In this document: one piece after another, positions 8,356-16,573 of the stretch | How the letters are laid out: each line of letters starts with the position of its first letter | Numbering within the stretch: the first letter of the stretch is position 1 | Source of the DNA: Bog-473 sp963777485 | GTDB lineage: Bacteria > Actinomycetota > Acidimicrobiia > Acidimicrobiales > RAAP-2 | Direction: 5' to 3' | Length of the DNA: 64,000 nt | NCBI GenBank assembly: GCA_963777485.1 | Contig: CAVZQP010000003.1 | Location: 62,001 to 126,000 of the forward strand | The notes under the pieces: model-generated | What the model was told of the DNA's origin: nothing | What the model saw: only the letters and a program-made list of their open reading frames with translations | Database searches by the model: none | Position numbers and translations under genes: made by a program

Positions 8356-9984
8356 TCAGGCGACCTGGCGCTCCACGTAGGTGCCGAACACTGTCTCGAG
8401 GGCATGCATGGCCTCACCCACGGTCACCATGTGGCCGACGGCCTCGATGAGCGCGGGCATGAGGTTCACGGCCGGGTCGGCGGCGTCCGCGGCGATCCGG
8501 TTCAAGGACCGCCGGACCGCATCGTCGTCGCGTGCCTGCTTGATCGCGGCCAACCGGGCCAACTGGTCGGTCTCGACGGCCGGATCGATGGCGAGGGTGG
8601 GCGGCGCGATGCCCTCGTCCTCGACGTAGGCGTTCACGCCGACGAGCTTCCACTCGTCGCGGGCGATCTTCGATTGGAACCCGTAGGCCGCATCGGCGAT
8701 CTCGGAGACGAACCAGCCGTCATCGACACAGGCGATCACGCCGTCGAGGATGGAGCCCGAGCCCTCTTCGAGCAGGTGAGCGAACACCTCCTCGGCCTGG
8801 CGTTCGAGCTCGTCGGTCAACTCCTCCACGAACCAGGACCCCCCGAGCGGGTCGGCCACGTGCACGACGCCCGACTCCTCGGCGATCACCTGTTGGGTCC
8901 GCAGGGCCAAGCGGGCCGCATGCTCTGTGGGCAAGGCCAGCGCCTCGTCGAAGGAATCGGTGTGCAGGCTCTGCGTGCCGCCGAGGACGCCCGCCAGGGC
9001 CTCGATGGCGACGCGAACGAGGTTCACCTGGGGCTGTTGGGCCGTCAGCGAGACGCCGGCGGTCTGGGTGTGGAAGCGCAGCTGGAGCGAACGGTCCTTG
9101 GTGGCGTGGTAGTGATCACGCATCCAGCGGGCCCAGATGCGCCGGGCGGCGCGGTACTTCGCGATCTCCTCGAAGAAGTCGATGTGCGCGTTGAAGAAGA
9201 AGCTCAGGCGGGGTGCGAAGTCATCGACGCCCGACCCGGCCGCCACGGCCGCCTCGACGTAGGCGAACCCGTTGGCCAGTGTGAAGGCCAACTCCTGGGC
9301 GGCCGTCGAGCCCGCCTCGCGGATGTGGTAGCCCGAAACCGAGACCGGGTGCCAGCGTGGCAGCTCGGCCGCGGCGAAGCGCACGACGTCGGTGACCAGC
9401 CGGACCGATGGCCGCGGCGGGAACACGTATTCCTTCTGCGCCTGGTACTCCTTCAAGATGTCGTTCTGGATGGTGCCGCTCAGCGCGGAGCGGGCCACCC
9501 CCGTCTTGTCGGCGACCTTGACGTACATGGCCAGGACCGGCGCGGCCGGCGAATTGATCGTCATTGAGGTGGACACCGCACCGAGGTCGATGTCGGCGAA
9601 GAGGGTCTCCATGTCGTCGAGGGTGTCGACGGCGACGCCGGCGCGGCCCACTTCGCCCTTGGCCAGCGGATCGTCCGAGTCGCGACCGAGCAAGGTCGGC
9701 ATGTCGAACGCCGTCGAGAGCCCGTCGCCCCCGGCGCGCAGCAGCTCCTTGAAGCGGCCGTTGGTGTCGGCAGCGGACCCGAACCCGGCGAACTGGCGCA
9801 TGGTCCAGAGGCGGGAGCGGTACATGGAGGCGTAGGGGCCCCGCGTGTAGGGGAACTGGCCGGGCAGTTCGGCCTCGGCCGGGCCGTACACCGGCTCCAG
9901 CGGCAGGCCGGACATGGTCTCGAAGCGCGCCCCCCGCAGCGGGGAACGGTCGAATTCGGCCTGCCAGCTGTCTCGATCGGCCAC
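8356..9984 (-). CDS. icmA: acyl-CoA mutase large subunit, isobutyryl-CoA-mutase type
   Basis: A 542-residue TIM-barrel subunit of the methylmalonyl-CoA mutase superfamily, separate from its B12 domain. Using Propionibacterium methylmalonyl-CoA mutase numbering (offset 24), Tyr89 is replaced by Phe65 (WTMRQFAGF) and Arg207 by Gln183 (GTIQNDILKEYQAQKEY). Gln197 and His244 are kept as Gln173 and His220. The Phe/Gln pair is the known signature of isobutyryl-CoA mutase, which interconverts isobutyryl-CoA and n-butyryl-CoA; Arg207 would be needed to bind the methylmalonyl carboxylate. Ala92, rather than an acidic residue, argues against 2-hydroxyisobutyryl-CoA mutase. GTG 9984 is the start. No MeaB-type GTPase chaperone is adjacent. 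The gene follows the GGDEF/EAL gene by 33 bases. Confidence 0.87.
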   Translation of the reverse strand: MADRDSWQAEFDRSPLRGARFETMSGLPLEPVYGPAEAELPGQFPYTRGPYASMYRSRLWTMRQFAGFGSAADTNGRFKELLRAGGDGLSTAFDMPTLLGRDSDDPLAKGEVGRAGVAVDTLDDMETLFADIDLGAVSTSMTINSPAAPVLAMYVKVADKTGVARSALSGTIQNDILKEYQAQKEYVFPPRPSVRLVTDVVRFAAAELPRWHPVSVSGYHIREAGSTAAQELAFTLANGFAYVEAAVAAGSGVDDFAPRLSFFFNAHIDFFEEIAKYRAARRIWARWMRDHYHATKDRSLQLRFHTQTAGVSLTAQQPQVNLVRVAIEALAGVLGGTQSLHTDSFDEALALPTEHAARLALRTQQVIAEESGVVHVADPLGGSWFVEELTDELERQAEEVFAHLLEEGSGSILDGVIACVDDGWFVSEIADAAYGFQSKIARDEWKLVGVNAYVEDEGIAPPTLAIDPAVETDQLARLAAIKQARDDDAVRRSLNRIAADAADPAVNLMPALIEAVGHMVTVGEAMHALETVFGTYVERQVA

Positions 9985-10017
9985 CTGCCAATCCTACCGG
10001 GAGGCCCGCGAGCCCCT

Positions 10018-12750
10018 CTAGCCCGCCAGGGCCCCCCGGACGACGCGCAGATCGGGCGCCGTCGGATTGGCGTTGGCGATCAGCAGCTTGTCGAAGGACG
10101 CGGCCGAGACGGGCCGGGCGAAGTAGAAGCCCTGCGCGATGTCGCAGCCCAGGTTCCTCAGCTCCTCCAGCTGTGCCACCGTCTCGACGCCCTCCACGAC
10201 GGTCGTCGACCCGATGGCGTGCGAGAGCGCGACGACCGCCGAGACGATGGCCGACTTGACCTGGTCGCGGTCGATGTCTCGCACGAAGCTCTGGTCGATC
10301 TTGACGACATCGATCGGGAAGCGGGCCAGATAGCCGAGCGAGGAGTGGCCGGTGCCGAAGTCGTCGATGGCGACCTGCACCCCGAGGGTGTGCAGCCGAT
10401 GCAGGATCGTCGACGTCAACTCCACGTCGTCCATGGCCAAGCCCTCGGTGATCTCGAGGCACATCTGGGCCGGGTCGACCGACGTGGCCTGGATCACGCT
10501 CGCGATCTCGTCGGCGAGACCGTCCTGCTGGAACTGGCGGGCCGAGAGATTCACGCCGACCTGAAGGGTGAGGCCGTGTGCCTCGTGCCACGTCCTCGCT
10601 TGCATGCACGCCTGCTCGAACACGGCGCGGCCGATCGGCAAGATCGTGCCGTTGTCCTCGGCCAGCTTGATGAACTGCGCGGGCAGCAGCAAACCGTGTT
10701 CGGGGTGGTTCCAGCGCACCAACGCCTCCGCACCGACAATCCGGTGATCATCCAGCGAGACGAGTGGCTGGTAGAGCACTTCGATCTCGTCCCGCTCGAC
10801 GACGTGGTGCAGGGCGGTGTCGAGGTCGAGGCGACGGGCGGAACGGCCACCCATGATGTCGGCGTCGAAGATCGCGTACTGGCCGCCTCGCCCGCGCTCC
10901 TTGGCCCGGTACATGGCGACATCGGCGTCGTGGAGCAGGTCGTCGCGGGACTTGCCGTAGTCGCTGAGCGCGACGCCAATGCTCAAAGAAGCCACGAGCT
11001 CGTGACCACCACTGAGCGTGACGGGATCGCGCAACGCATCGAGCAGCCCGTCGACGACCACGATCGCGTCGTCCCGCGAGTAGATGCCCTCGAGCAGGAC
11101 GACGAACTCGTCACCGCCGAAACGCGACAACGTGTCGCCGGCGCGCACTGCCCGCCGCAGGCGTTCGCCGATGACGCGTAAGAGCTCATCCCCCACCTGG
11201 TGGCCGAGGTTGTCGTTCACGAGCTTGAAACGGTCGACGTCACAGAAGAGCACAGCCACCTGGCTGCCCGATCGGTCCGCCTGGAGCAACGCGTGGTCGA
11301 GGTGGTCCAGCAACAACCGTCGGTTGGCCAGACCCGTCAGCGCGTCCTGGAAGGCATGACGCGCCAGTTGATCCTCGAACGCCTTGCGTTCCGATGTGTC
11401 GCGGAAGACGATGACTGCGCCCGGCGACGAGCCCCCGACGACGGGTGACGCCGTGACGTTGACGGGGAAATGCGAGCCGTCGGGGCGGTCGAACCGGGTC
11501 TCGTGAATGGTGACGTTGCGCCGCAACGACATGGCCCGCATGGCGGGGTCGAGCAAGAACCGCGGCGTCTCCCCCGCCGACAGCAAGGGCCCTTCGGTGC
11601 CGGAGCCGAGGCCAAGGGTGTACCACCCGAGCATGTTTGCGCCAGCAGGGTTCATGAACGTGACCTCGCCGCTTTCGCTGATGGCGCACACACCCTCACC
11701 GAGACTGCTGGTGATGGTGGACAGGTGCTCCCGCTGGCGCTGCACCTCGCTGTAGAGGTGGGCATTCGACAGCGCCACGGAGCCGACCGAGGCCAATGCA
11801 TCGAGCAGGGCACGGTCCTCGGGGTCGAAGGGCTCGGTGCGGCTGCGGCCGGACACGCCGAGCCACATGGTCCGGTCGTCGAGTGATATGGGGGCCCACA
11901 TCCCGTCGCCCTCCGGCTGCGTCGCCGTCAGGGTGACTTCGGGCGAACGGAGCAGCGCGCCGACGGCGGCCAGCACAGCATCCTTCGTCTCCTCGGTGCC
12001 CATCGACCGGTTGACGTCGAGCGTCGTCTCGAACAAGCCACGGAGCCGAGCCCGGTCGTGGAGCGCGTAGAACTGGCCCGCCCCGAGATAGCGCACGATC
12101 AGCAGTGGCAGCACCGCGATCGGAAGGTAGGCGGGGTCCCGGTCCAGCAGAAGCGCCGTCGGTACGGCGATGGCGATGCCGCCGACGACGACCAGCAGCT
12201 TGCTCCTCAGGCCACCGAACACGGTGCGGCGCCACGGCGCGCCGAGCGTCGTCATGATCGAGACCATGGCGGCGTTGTTGACCAAGAAGTAGGCGGCAGC
12301 ACCAGCGAGCGCGGCCAAGACGCCTGCGTAGCCCACGTAGCCTTCGGGCGTCCCGTGCAGCGCGGTGAAGACGAGGGCGGCGACTCCGACCGAGGTGATC
12401 ACCTGCCCGGAGTTGAAGATGGACTTCGCGAGCGGGCGTCGCTTGATGATCTGGGCGGCGAACGTGACGACGGCGAACACCAGCACCGTCATGGCCGACG
12501 GCACGAGCAGGATCAGGAGGACGAAGAAACCTTCGTCGAAGTCGACCCCGTCGGATTCGCCATCGAAGTAGAGCGTCAGGGGCCAGATCCAGGTGGCCGC
12601 CAGGAGCGCGCCGAACACGGCGGCAAACGCCACATCCATCCCGCCGGGAGGGCCTGCGTTCACCATAGAAAGCAACGACAGCGCCACCGTGACCAAGCCC
12701 GCGGCCGCCCAGAGTGCGACCACCACCCGCGATGACTTCGGAAGTTTCAC
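10018..12750 (-). CDS. membrane-bound GGDEF-EAL cyclic-di-GMP enzyme with GAF and PAS domains
   Basis: A 910-residue protein. An N-terminal membrane module of about seven helices (residues 8-225) precedes a GAF domain (about 235-340), a PAS domain (about 345-465; GEGVCAISESGEVTFMNPAGANMLGW), a GGDEF domain (about 465-625; intact RFGGDEFVVLLEG near 543) and an EAL domain (about 645-890; GAEALVRWNH near 675, IDDFGTGHSSLGYL, and KIDQSFVRD). Both the diguanylate-cyclase and the phosphodiesterase signatures look complete, so net activity cannot be predicted. GTG 12750 has GGAG six bases upstream. It lies 42 bases after the subtilase on the same strand. The PilZ protein at 20802-21584 is a possible effector in the same genome. 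Confidence 0.92.
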   Translation of the reverse strand: MKLPKSSRVVVALWAAAGLVTVALSLLSMVNAGPPGGMDVAFAAVFGALLAATWIWPLTLYFDGESDGVDFDEGFFVLLILLVPSAMTVLVFAVVTFAAQIIKRRPLAKSIFNSGQVITSVGVAALVFTALHGTPEGYVGYAGVLAALAGAAAYFLVNNAAMVSIMTTLGAPWRRTVFGGLRSKLLVVVGGIAIAVPTALLLDRDPAYLPIAVLPLLIVRYLGAGQFYALHDRARLRGLFETTLDVNRSMGTEETKDAVLAAVGALLRSPEVTLTATQPEGDGMWAPISLDDRTMWLGVSGRSRTEPFDPEDRALLDALASVGSVALSNAHLYSEVQRQREHLSTITSSLGEGVCAISESGEVTFMNPAGANMLGWYTLGLGSGTEGPLLSAGETPRFLLDPAMRAMSLRRNVTIHETRFDRPDGSHFPVNVTASPVVGGSSPGAVIVFRDTSERKAFEDQLARHAFQDALTGLANRRLLLDHLDHALLQADRSGSQVAVLFCDVDRFKLVNDNLGHQVGDELLRVIGERLRRAVRAGDTLSRFGGDEFVVLLEGIYSRDDAIVVVDGLLDALRDPVTLSGGHELVASLSIGVALSDYGKSRDDLLHDADVAMYRAKERGRGGQYAIFDADIMGGRSARRLDLDTALHHVVERDEIEVLYQPLVSLDDHRIVGAEALVRWNHPEHGLLLPAQFIKLAEDNGTILPIGRAVFEQACMQARTWHEAHGLTLQVGVNLSARQFQQDGLADEIASVIQATSVDPAQMCLEITEGLAMDDVELTSTILHRLHTLGVQVAIDDFGTGHSSLGYLARFPIDVVKIDQSFVRDIDRDQVKSAIVSAVVALSHAIGSTTVVEGVETVAQLEELRNLGCDIAQGFYFARPVSAASFDKLLIANANPTAPDLRVVRGALAG

Positions 12751-12792
12751 CTCGTTCTCCGCTCCGCCTGTGGCCTCGTTTTCACATCCAGA

Positions 12793-14451
12793 TCAGTTCC
12801 AGGTCGAGCCGTTCCAGGTCGAGCCGTTCCAGGTGGAGCCGTTCCAGGTGGAGCCGTTCCAGGTGGAGCCGTTCCAGGTGGAGCCGTTCCAGGTGGAGCC
12901 GTTCCAGGTCGAGCCGTTCCAGGTCGAGCCGTTCCAGGTCGAGCCGTTCCAGGTCGAGCCGTTCCAGGTCGAGCCGTTCCAGGTCGAGCCGTTCCAGGTC
13001 GAGCCGTTCCAGGTGGAGCCGTTCCAGGTGGAGCCCGTCCAGTTGCCGGGGTTCCACGACGACAAGGCACCGGTGACCTCCATGCTGACGGTCTGTCCGA
13101 TCTGAGTGACGACCGTCGGCACCGACTGGTTCAACGTCATCGGCGCGGAGCCCACGGCCCCAGCGACGTTGAGGATGCCGTGACCGTCGACGAACGGGTC
13201 TCCCGCCGGACCTGGTGTCGTCGTCCCGAGCAGCGTCCCCTTCACCGTGTTCGGCGTGTACGACGGGTCGGCAGAAAGCAGCAGGGCCGCCGCGCCGGTC
13301 GTGACGGCAGCGCTGAACGACGTGCCGGAACCGACGAAATTGCTGGAACCCACGCGGGCGGAAGGATTCTGCGTGTCGATGGTCGAGCCGGGGTCGCGGA
13401 GACTCACCACGGAGCGACCCGACGTGACCAGATCCGGCTTGAACCAACCGTCGGGATTGGTCGGCCCGACACTGCTGAACGTGGTCATCGTGTCGTTGGC
13501 CGGGTTGGCCTGCGCCCCGTCATCGACGGCGCCGGATGTGATGACGAGCGGGTCGTCGCCTGGTGAGGTGACCGACCCGTTGCCGGGGCCTGAGTTGCCA
13601 GCCGATGTGACGACGGTGATTCCCGACTGCCACGCCTTCTCTACAGCCTGGTCGAGCGGGTCAGCGACGGTCGACTCGATCGGCAGGTAGCCGAGCGACA
13701 TGTTCAGGACGCGGATGTTGTCCGTGCTCTGGTTGGCGATCGTCCACCCCACGCCGGCGATGACGGTGGCCAAATCAGTCTGGCCACTCGCGCCGGCAAC
13801 CTTGACCGACACCAAGCCGGCGCCGGGAGCCTCGCCCGTGTAGGCACCGTTGGAAGAGGCTCCATTGCCTCCGATCAGCCCGGCGACGAAGGTGCCGTGG
13901 CCGTAGGCGTCCTGCCAGGGGTTGTTGCCGCCCGACAGGTCGACGCCATCGACCATCCGGCCGGCGAAATCAGGGAGCGCCTGGATACCGGTGTCCAGAA
14001 CGGCGACGTTGACGCCTGCACCGGTGTTCCCCTGCGCCCACAGCTGGGTAGCACCGGTCTGCTGAGAGAAGGCATCGGAGGGGGCGTGACCCGACGAGCC
14101 GACGGACCCCTCGACGTTCACGGTGAGGTCGGGAGTGACCACGATGCCCGGGACGGCCTCAAGGAGGGTGACCTCCAGGGCGTTGAGCTGTGCGGTGACA
14201 GCGTTTACAAAGGCGAGGGGGCTCCCCGCAGTCGCACCGACACCATTGAGCGCACTCAGGACCGTCCCGACCGTTCCGGCCGGTGCCGAAACGATGTACT
14301 CGGCGGAGCTTCCACCCAACAGCCCAGCCTGCGCAGGTGCCGGCAGCGCGATGACCGACATGCTCAGCGCAGCAACGCCAGCAAGAACGAATCCGCCCAA
14401 CCGAGAACAACGACTACCCATCGCGTGACGGGCACGACGCAACGTCGCCAT
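12793..14451 (-). CDS. secreted S8 subtilisin-like protease with GSTWN repeat tail
   Basis: A 552-residue serine protease. A signal peptide ends near PAPAQAG (residue 43), and an inhibitor-I9-like propeptide spans roughly 45-120. The catalytic triad is Asp153 (VAVLDTG), His185 (AYGHGTFVAG) and Ser378 (GSGTSFSAA), with oxyanion-region AGNSGPG near 285, so activity is expected. After residue 450 the chain ends in 16 perfect copies of GSTWN encoded by a 15-bp tandem repeat; the stop follows a final WN. ATG 14451 is chosen because GGAGGGGGAAGC lies directly upstream; a TTG 18 bases earlier is unlikely. The tail may attach the enzyme to the cell surface or another polymer, but this is inference. 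Confidence 0.9.
   Translation of the reverse strand: MATLRRARHAMGSRCSRLGGFVLAGVAALSMSVIALPAPAQAGLLGGSSAEYIVSAPAGTVGTVLSALNGVGATAGSPLAFVNAVTAQLNALEVTLLEAVPGIVVTPDLTVNVEGSVGSSGHAPSDAFSQQTGATQLWAQGNTGAGVNVAVLDTGIQALPDFAGRMVDGVDLSGGNNPWQDAYGHGTFVAGLIGGNGASSNGAYTGEAPGAGLVSVKVAGASGQTDLATVIAGVGWTIANQSTDNIRVLNMSLGYLPIESTVADPLDQAVEKAWQSGITVVTSAGNSGPGNGSVTSPGDDPLVITSGAVDDGAQANPANDTMTTFSSVGPTNPDGWFKPDLVTSGRSVVSLRDPGSTIDTQNPSARVGSSNFVGSGTSFSAAVTTGAAALLLSADPSYTPNTVKGTLLGTTTPGPAGDPFVDGHGILNVAGAVGSAPMTLNQSVPTVVTQIGQTVSMEVTGALSSWNPGNWTGSTWNGSTWNGSTWNGSTWNGSTWNGSTWNGSTWNGSTWNGSTWNGSTWNGSTWNGSTWNGSTWNGSTWNGSTWNGSTWN
12796..13035 (-). repeat. 16-copy 15-bp tandem repeat encoding GSTWN
   Basis: Sixteen uninterrupted 15-bp units read GGCTC(G/C)ACCTGGAAC on the coding strand. 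The only variation is the serine codon, TCG or TCC. From position 12796 rightward the pattern is two TCG, five TCC, seven TCG, two TCC. Identical units lie in blocks, which suggests growth by duplication of several units at a time. A degenerate unit (NWTGS region) lies just before the array. Confidence 0.95.
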
Positions 14452-14538
14452 GCTTCCCCCTCCCCCCAACTTCCTCCGCCTCGGAAGGTAACACCGGGGT
14501 TACGGGACTTCAACGACTTTAGTCAGTCTTTATAGGCC

Positions 14539-14558
14539 ATTTGGCCCTAATTTGGCCC
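14539..14558 (-). promoter_or_regulatory. tandem direct repeats upstream of the subtilase gene
   Basis: Read toward the protease gene, two copies of GGGCCAAAT lie exactly 11 bases apart (14550-14558 and 14539-14547), one helical turn. A TATAAA sequence follows at about 14529-14534, which could serve as a -10 element roughly 80 bases before the start codon. This arrangement suits an activator site, but no regulator is identified. Confidence 0.4.
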
Positions 14559-14644
14559 AATTGTTCTTTCTGTGTCCGCGCTGACCAGCGATTGTGGGCA
14601 TCCGGTCGCAATCAGGTTGCGGCTGCGATCCCGGGACCATCGAC

Positions 14645-15274
14645 TCAACGGTGGCGCTGGTGCCGCCCTTGGACCTGTTCGGCCTTGTAGCTCCGGTACC
14701 GGTGCCAGAAGACGACGGCGACAGCAACCACGGCGAGCGCGACCAGGACGTAGCCGGCGTAGCTGAAGGCGTGGACCACTTCGTCGTACGTTTTGCCGAG
14801 GCTGTAGCCGATCGAAGCGAGCGCGGTGCACCAGATGGCGCAGGCGATCACCGTGAAGAGGAAGAACTTCCCAATTGCCATCTCGCCCAGCCCGGCGGCG
14901 AACGACACGAAGGACCGCAGCAGCGGGATGAAGCGGCCGAAGAACACGACCGGTTCGCCGCGCCGGGCGAACCACGCTTCGGCGCGGTCCAGGTCCTTAT
15001 GGGTCAAGAGCACGTACTTGCCCACTCGATCGACGAGTGGCCTGCCGCCATAGCGACCGATGCCGTAGCCGGCTGCCGATCCAAGCACCTCACCGAGCGT
15101 GGCGAGGATTATCACAATGGCCAAATTCAACGGCTTGCCGCCCTGTATTTGGCCGCTGGCCAATGCGCCACCACCGATGATGGCCAATTCCGAGCCGACG
15201 GGCAGGCCCATGGAGGAGATGAAGCTCAGCACGAAAACGGCGGCATATCCCGCTGAGTAAAGAAAATGAGTCAC
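14645..15274 (-). CDS. DedA family membrane protein
   Basis: A 209-residue polytopic membrane protein of the DedA/VTT (SNARE-associated) family. Recognisable features are the N-terminal re-entrant region (SSMGLPVGSELAIIGGGALA), GYGIGRYGGRPLVDRVGKYV, and the signature FFGRFIPLLRSFVSFAAGLGEMAIGKF with the conserved Arg residues. About five hydrophobic segments are visible, and the C-terminus is basic and cytoplasmic. DedA proteins act in lipid-carrier scrambling or recycling and membrane homeostasis. It precedes the subtilase by 193 bases on the same strand; that gap holds a likely separate promoter. Confidence 0.9.
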   Translation of the reverse strand: MTHFLYSAGYAAVFVLSFISSMGLPVGSELAIIGGGALASGQIQGGKPLNLAIVIILATLGEVLGSAAGYGIGRYGGRPLVDRVGKYVLLTHKDLDRAEAWFARRGEPVVFFGRFIPLLRSFVSFAAGLGEMAIGKFFLFTVIACAIWCTALASIGYSLGKTYDEVVHAFSYAGYVLVALAVVAVAVVFWHRYRSYKAEQVQGRHQRHR

Positions 15275-15361
15275 GGCCTACCTTGCTCCCGCCAGTCGTT
15301 TGGCGGTCATCTTTGGCGCCAGGGCGCCAGGGCGCAAGCCAAATTGATGCGTCTCAGGGCT

Positions 15362-15389
15362 GATTTCCATTCGCCTCAAGGTGGAAATC
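15362..15389. other. inverted repeat between dedA and the Thr-tail gene
   Basis: The arms GATTTCCA and TGGAAATC (8 bp, perfect) are separated by 12 bases and lie 18 bases after the stop of the minus-strand gene ending at 15407. No uridine run follows on either strand, so an intrinsic terminator is not supported. It may be a transcript-end hairpin or a protein-binding dyad for dedA. Confidence 0.35.
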
Positions 15390-15406
15390 TGCTGGATCCG
15401 GGAATC

Positions 15407-15790
15407 TCAGCGGCGCGAGGAACCGCCCGAAGTCACGACGGGCGTCGTGGTGGTCGTCGTCGGCGCAACCGCCGTCGTGGTCGTCGTCGTTGCCGAAGCG
15501 CCAGGTGTCGTAGTGGGAGACGCGGGGACGCTGGAAGTTGTGGGCAATACGGTTGATCCAGGCGTGCCGGGTTGCGGCAGCGGTGCAGGCGCTGCTGCGC
15601 CGGGATGCTCCGAGGCAACCAGGACGCCGATCCAGACCGTAGCGCTGCCGGCCCCAAGCACGATCGCTCCGGTGAGGAGCCGGATGCGAACCTGCGCTCG
15701 CTCGCGGGCTCGGACTCCGTGTGGACGCCGAATGCGATGGGCGGAATCGGGATGGCGGGATCCCTGGACGCGGGAGGACGACGGGCTCAT
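15407..15790 (-). CDS. single-pass membrane protein with Thr-rich tail
   Basis: A 127-residue protein of unknown function. A basic N-terminus (RIRRPHGVRARERAQVRIR) leads into one transmembrane helix (LLTGAIVLGAGSATVWIGVLV), followed by an extracytoplasmic Pro/Thr/Ser-rich tail with runs of six threonines. ATG 15790 is preferred over an upstream in-frame start at 15862, because translation from there would add poorly structured residues and run into the response-regulator promoter region. The tail resembles flexible wall-spanning linkers. It is divergent from the two-component system, so it may be a target of that regulator. Confidence 0.5.
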   Translation of the reverse strand: MSPSSSRVQGSRHPDSAHRIRRPHGVRARERAQVRIRLLTGAIVLGAGSATVWIGVLVASEHPGAAAPAPLPQPGTPGSTVLPTTSSVPASPTTTPGASATTTTTTAVAPTTTTTTPVVTSGGSSRR

Positions 15791-15904
15791 CGGCCTATTC
15801 GACGTTATGAGGAGAACCTGACGCGCGAATGACGCGTCCCGATGGTGATCAATGACCTGCACCTCGTAGCCTTAGTGCATGTCGCTCAGAAGTTTGAACG
15901 CGCC

Positions 15905-16573
15905 GTGAGAGTCCTCGTTGCCGAAGACAACACCGCGCTGCGATCGGTCCTCGAAAGGGGCTTGCGCGAGAACGGGTATGTGGTGGACTCGGTCGGGGAC
16001 GGCTCAGCGGCCCTGCGCCATTTGCGCGCCTACGAGTACGACGTGGCGGTCCTCGACTGGCGTATGCCCGAACAAACCGGAGTGGAGGTCATCGAGGAAT
16101 TGCGGCGCGCGGGCGATCGCACGCCGATACTGATGCTGACCGCGCGGGATACCGCGTCCGACCGCGTCACCGGGTTGGACAGCGGCGCAGACGACTACCT
16201 CGTAAAGCCGTTCGAAATCTCCGAACTCTTCGCACGGATCCGCGCGCTGCAGCGACGGCCACCTCTGACGGTGCAGCCCGTACTGGAATGCGCCGATTTG
16301 TGCTTCGACCCGGCGACGCGGGTGGTCTCGGTTTCGGACCGTCCCATCGCAGCGACTGCGATCGAGACTTCCTTGATCGAACTGTTGCTTCGGCGTTCTC
16401 CCGCGGTCGTGACACGCCGCATGATCGCGCTGCAAGTGTGGAACGACGAGGCGGACGCCGTCGGTTCGAACACGATCGACGTCCACATCGGGCGGGTGCG
16501 CGCCAAGCTGTCGGACAGCCGCGCGCAGATCGAGACCGTACGGGGCTTGGGATATCGGATGAGCGAGAGATGA
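15905..16573 (+). CDS. OmpR/PhoB-family response regulator
   Basis: A 222-residue regulator. The receiver domain (residues 1-115) has the acidic pair ED at 7-8, phospho-acceptor Asp51 in AVLDWRMP, and Lys in DDYLVKPFE. The winged-helix DNA-binding domain (about 125-220) ends with NTIDVHIGRVRAKLSDSRAQIETVRGLGYRM. GTG 15905 is chosen because it places MRVLVAEDN at the usual start; an upstream ATG at 15842 would add 21 unusual residues. The stop overlaps the kinase start by four bases (ATGA), so the pair is translationally coupled. The signal sensed is unknown. Confidence 0.9.
   Translation: MRVLVAEDNTALRSVLERGLRENGYVVDSVGDGSAALRHLRAYEYDVAVLDWRMPEQTGVEVIEELRRAGDRTPILMLTARDTASDRVTGLDSGADDYLVKPFEISELFARIRALQRRPPLTVQPVLECADLCFDPATRVVSVSDRPIAATAIETSLIELLLRRSPAVVTRRMIALQVWNDEADAVGSNTIDVHIGRVRAKLSDSRAQIETVRGLGYRMSER

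Noticed and set aside
8404..9567. 387-residue plus-strand frame
   Set aside because: Fully antisense to the mutase large subunit, with the low-complexity composition typical of shadow frames in high-G+C DNA.
8356..9984. Methylmalonyl-CoA mutase or 2-hydroxyisobutyryl-CoA mutase
   Set aside because: The Phe65/Gln183 pair argues against the first; Phe65 with Ala92 argues against the second.
12796..13035. CRISPR-like array
   Set aside because: Units are 15 bp, contiguous, without spacers, and lie inside a protease reading frame.
12593..13105. Plus-strand frames through the tandem repeat reading FQVEP or RSRW repeats
   Set aside because: They are antisense to the subtilase tail; long open frames arise automatically from a 15-bp repeat without stops, and no start signal or function supports them.
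15362..15389. Intrinsic terminator
   Set aside because: The stem is short and AT-containing with a 12-base loop and no T-run on either strand.
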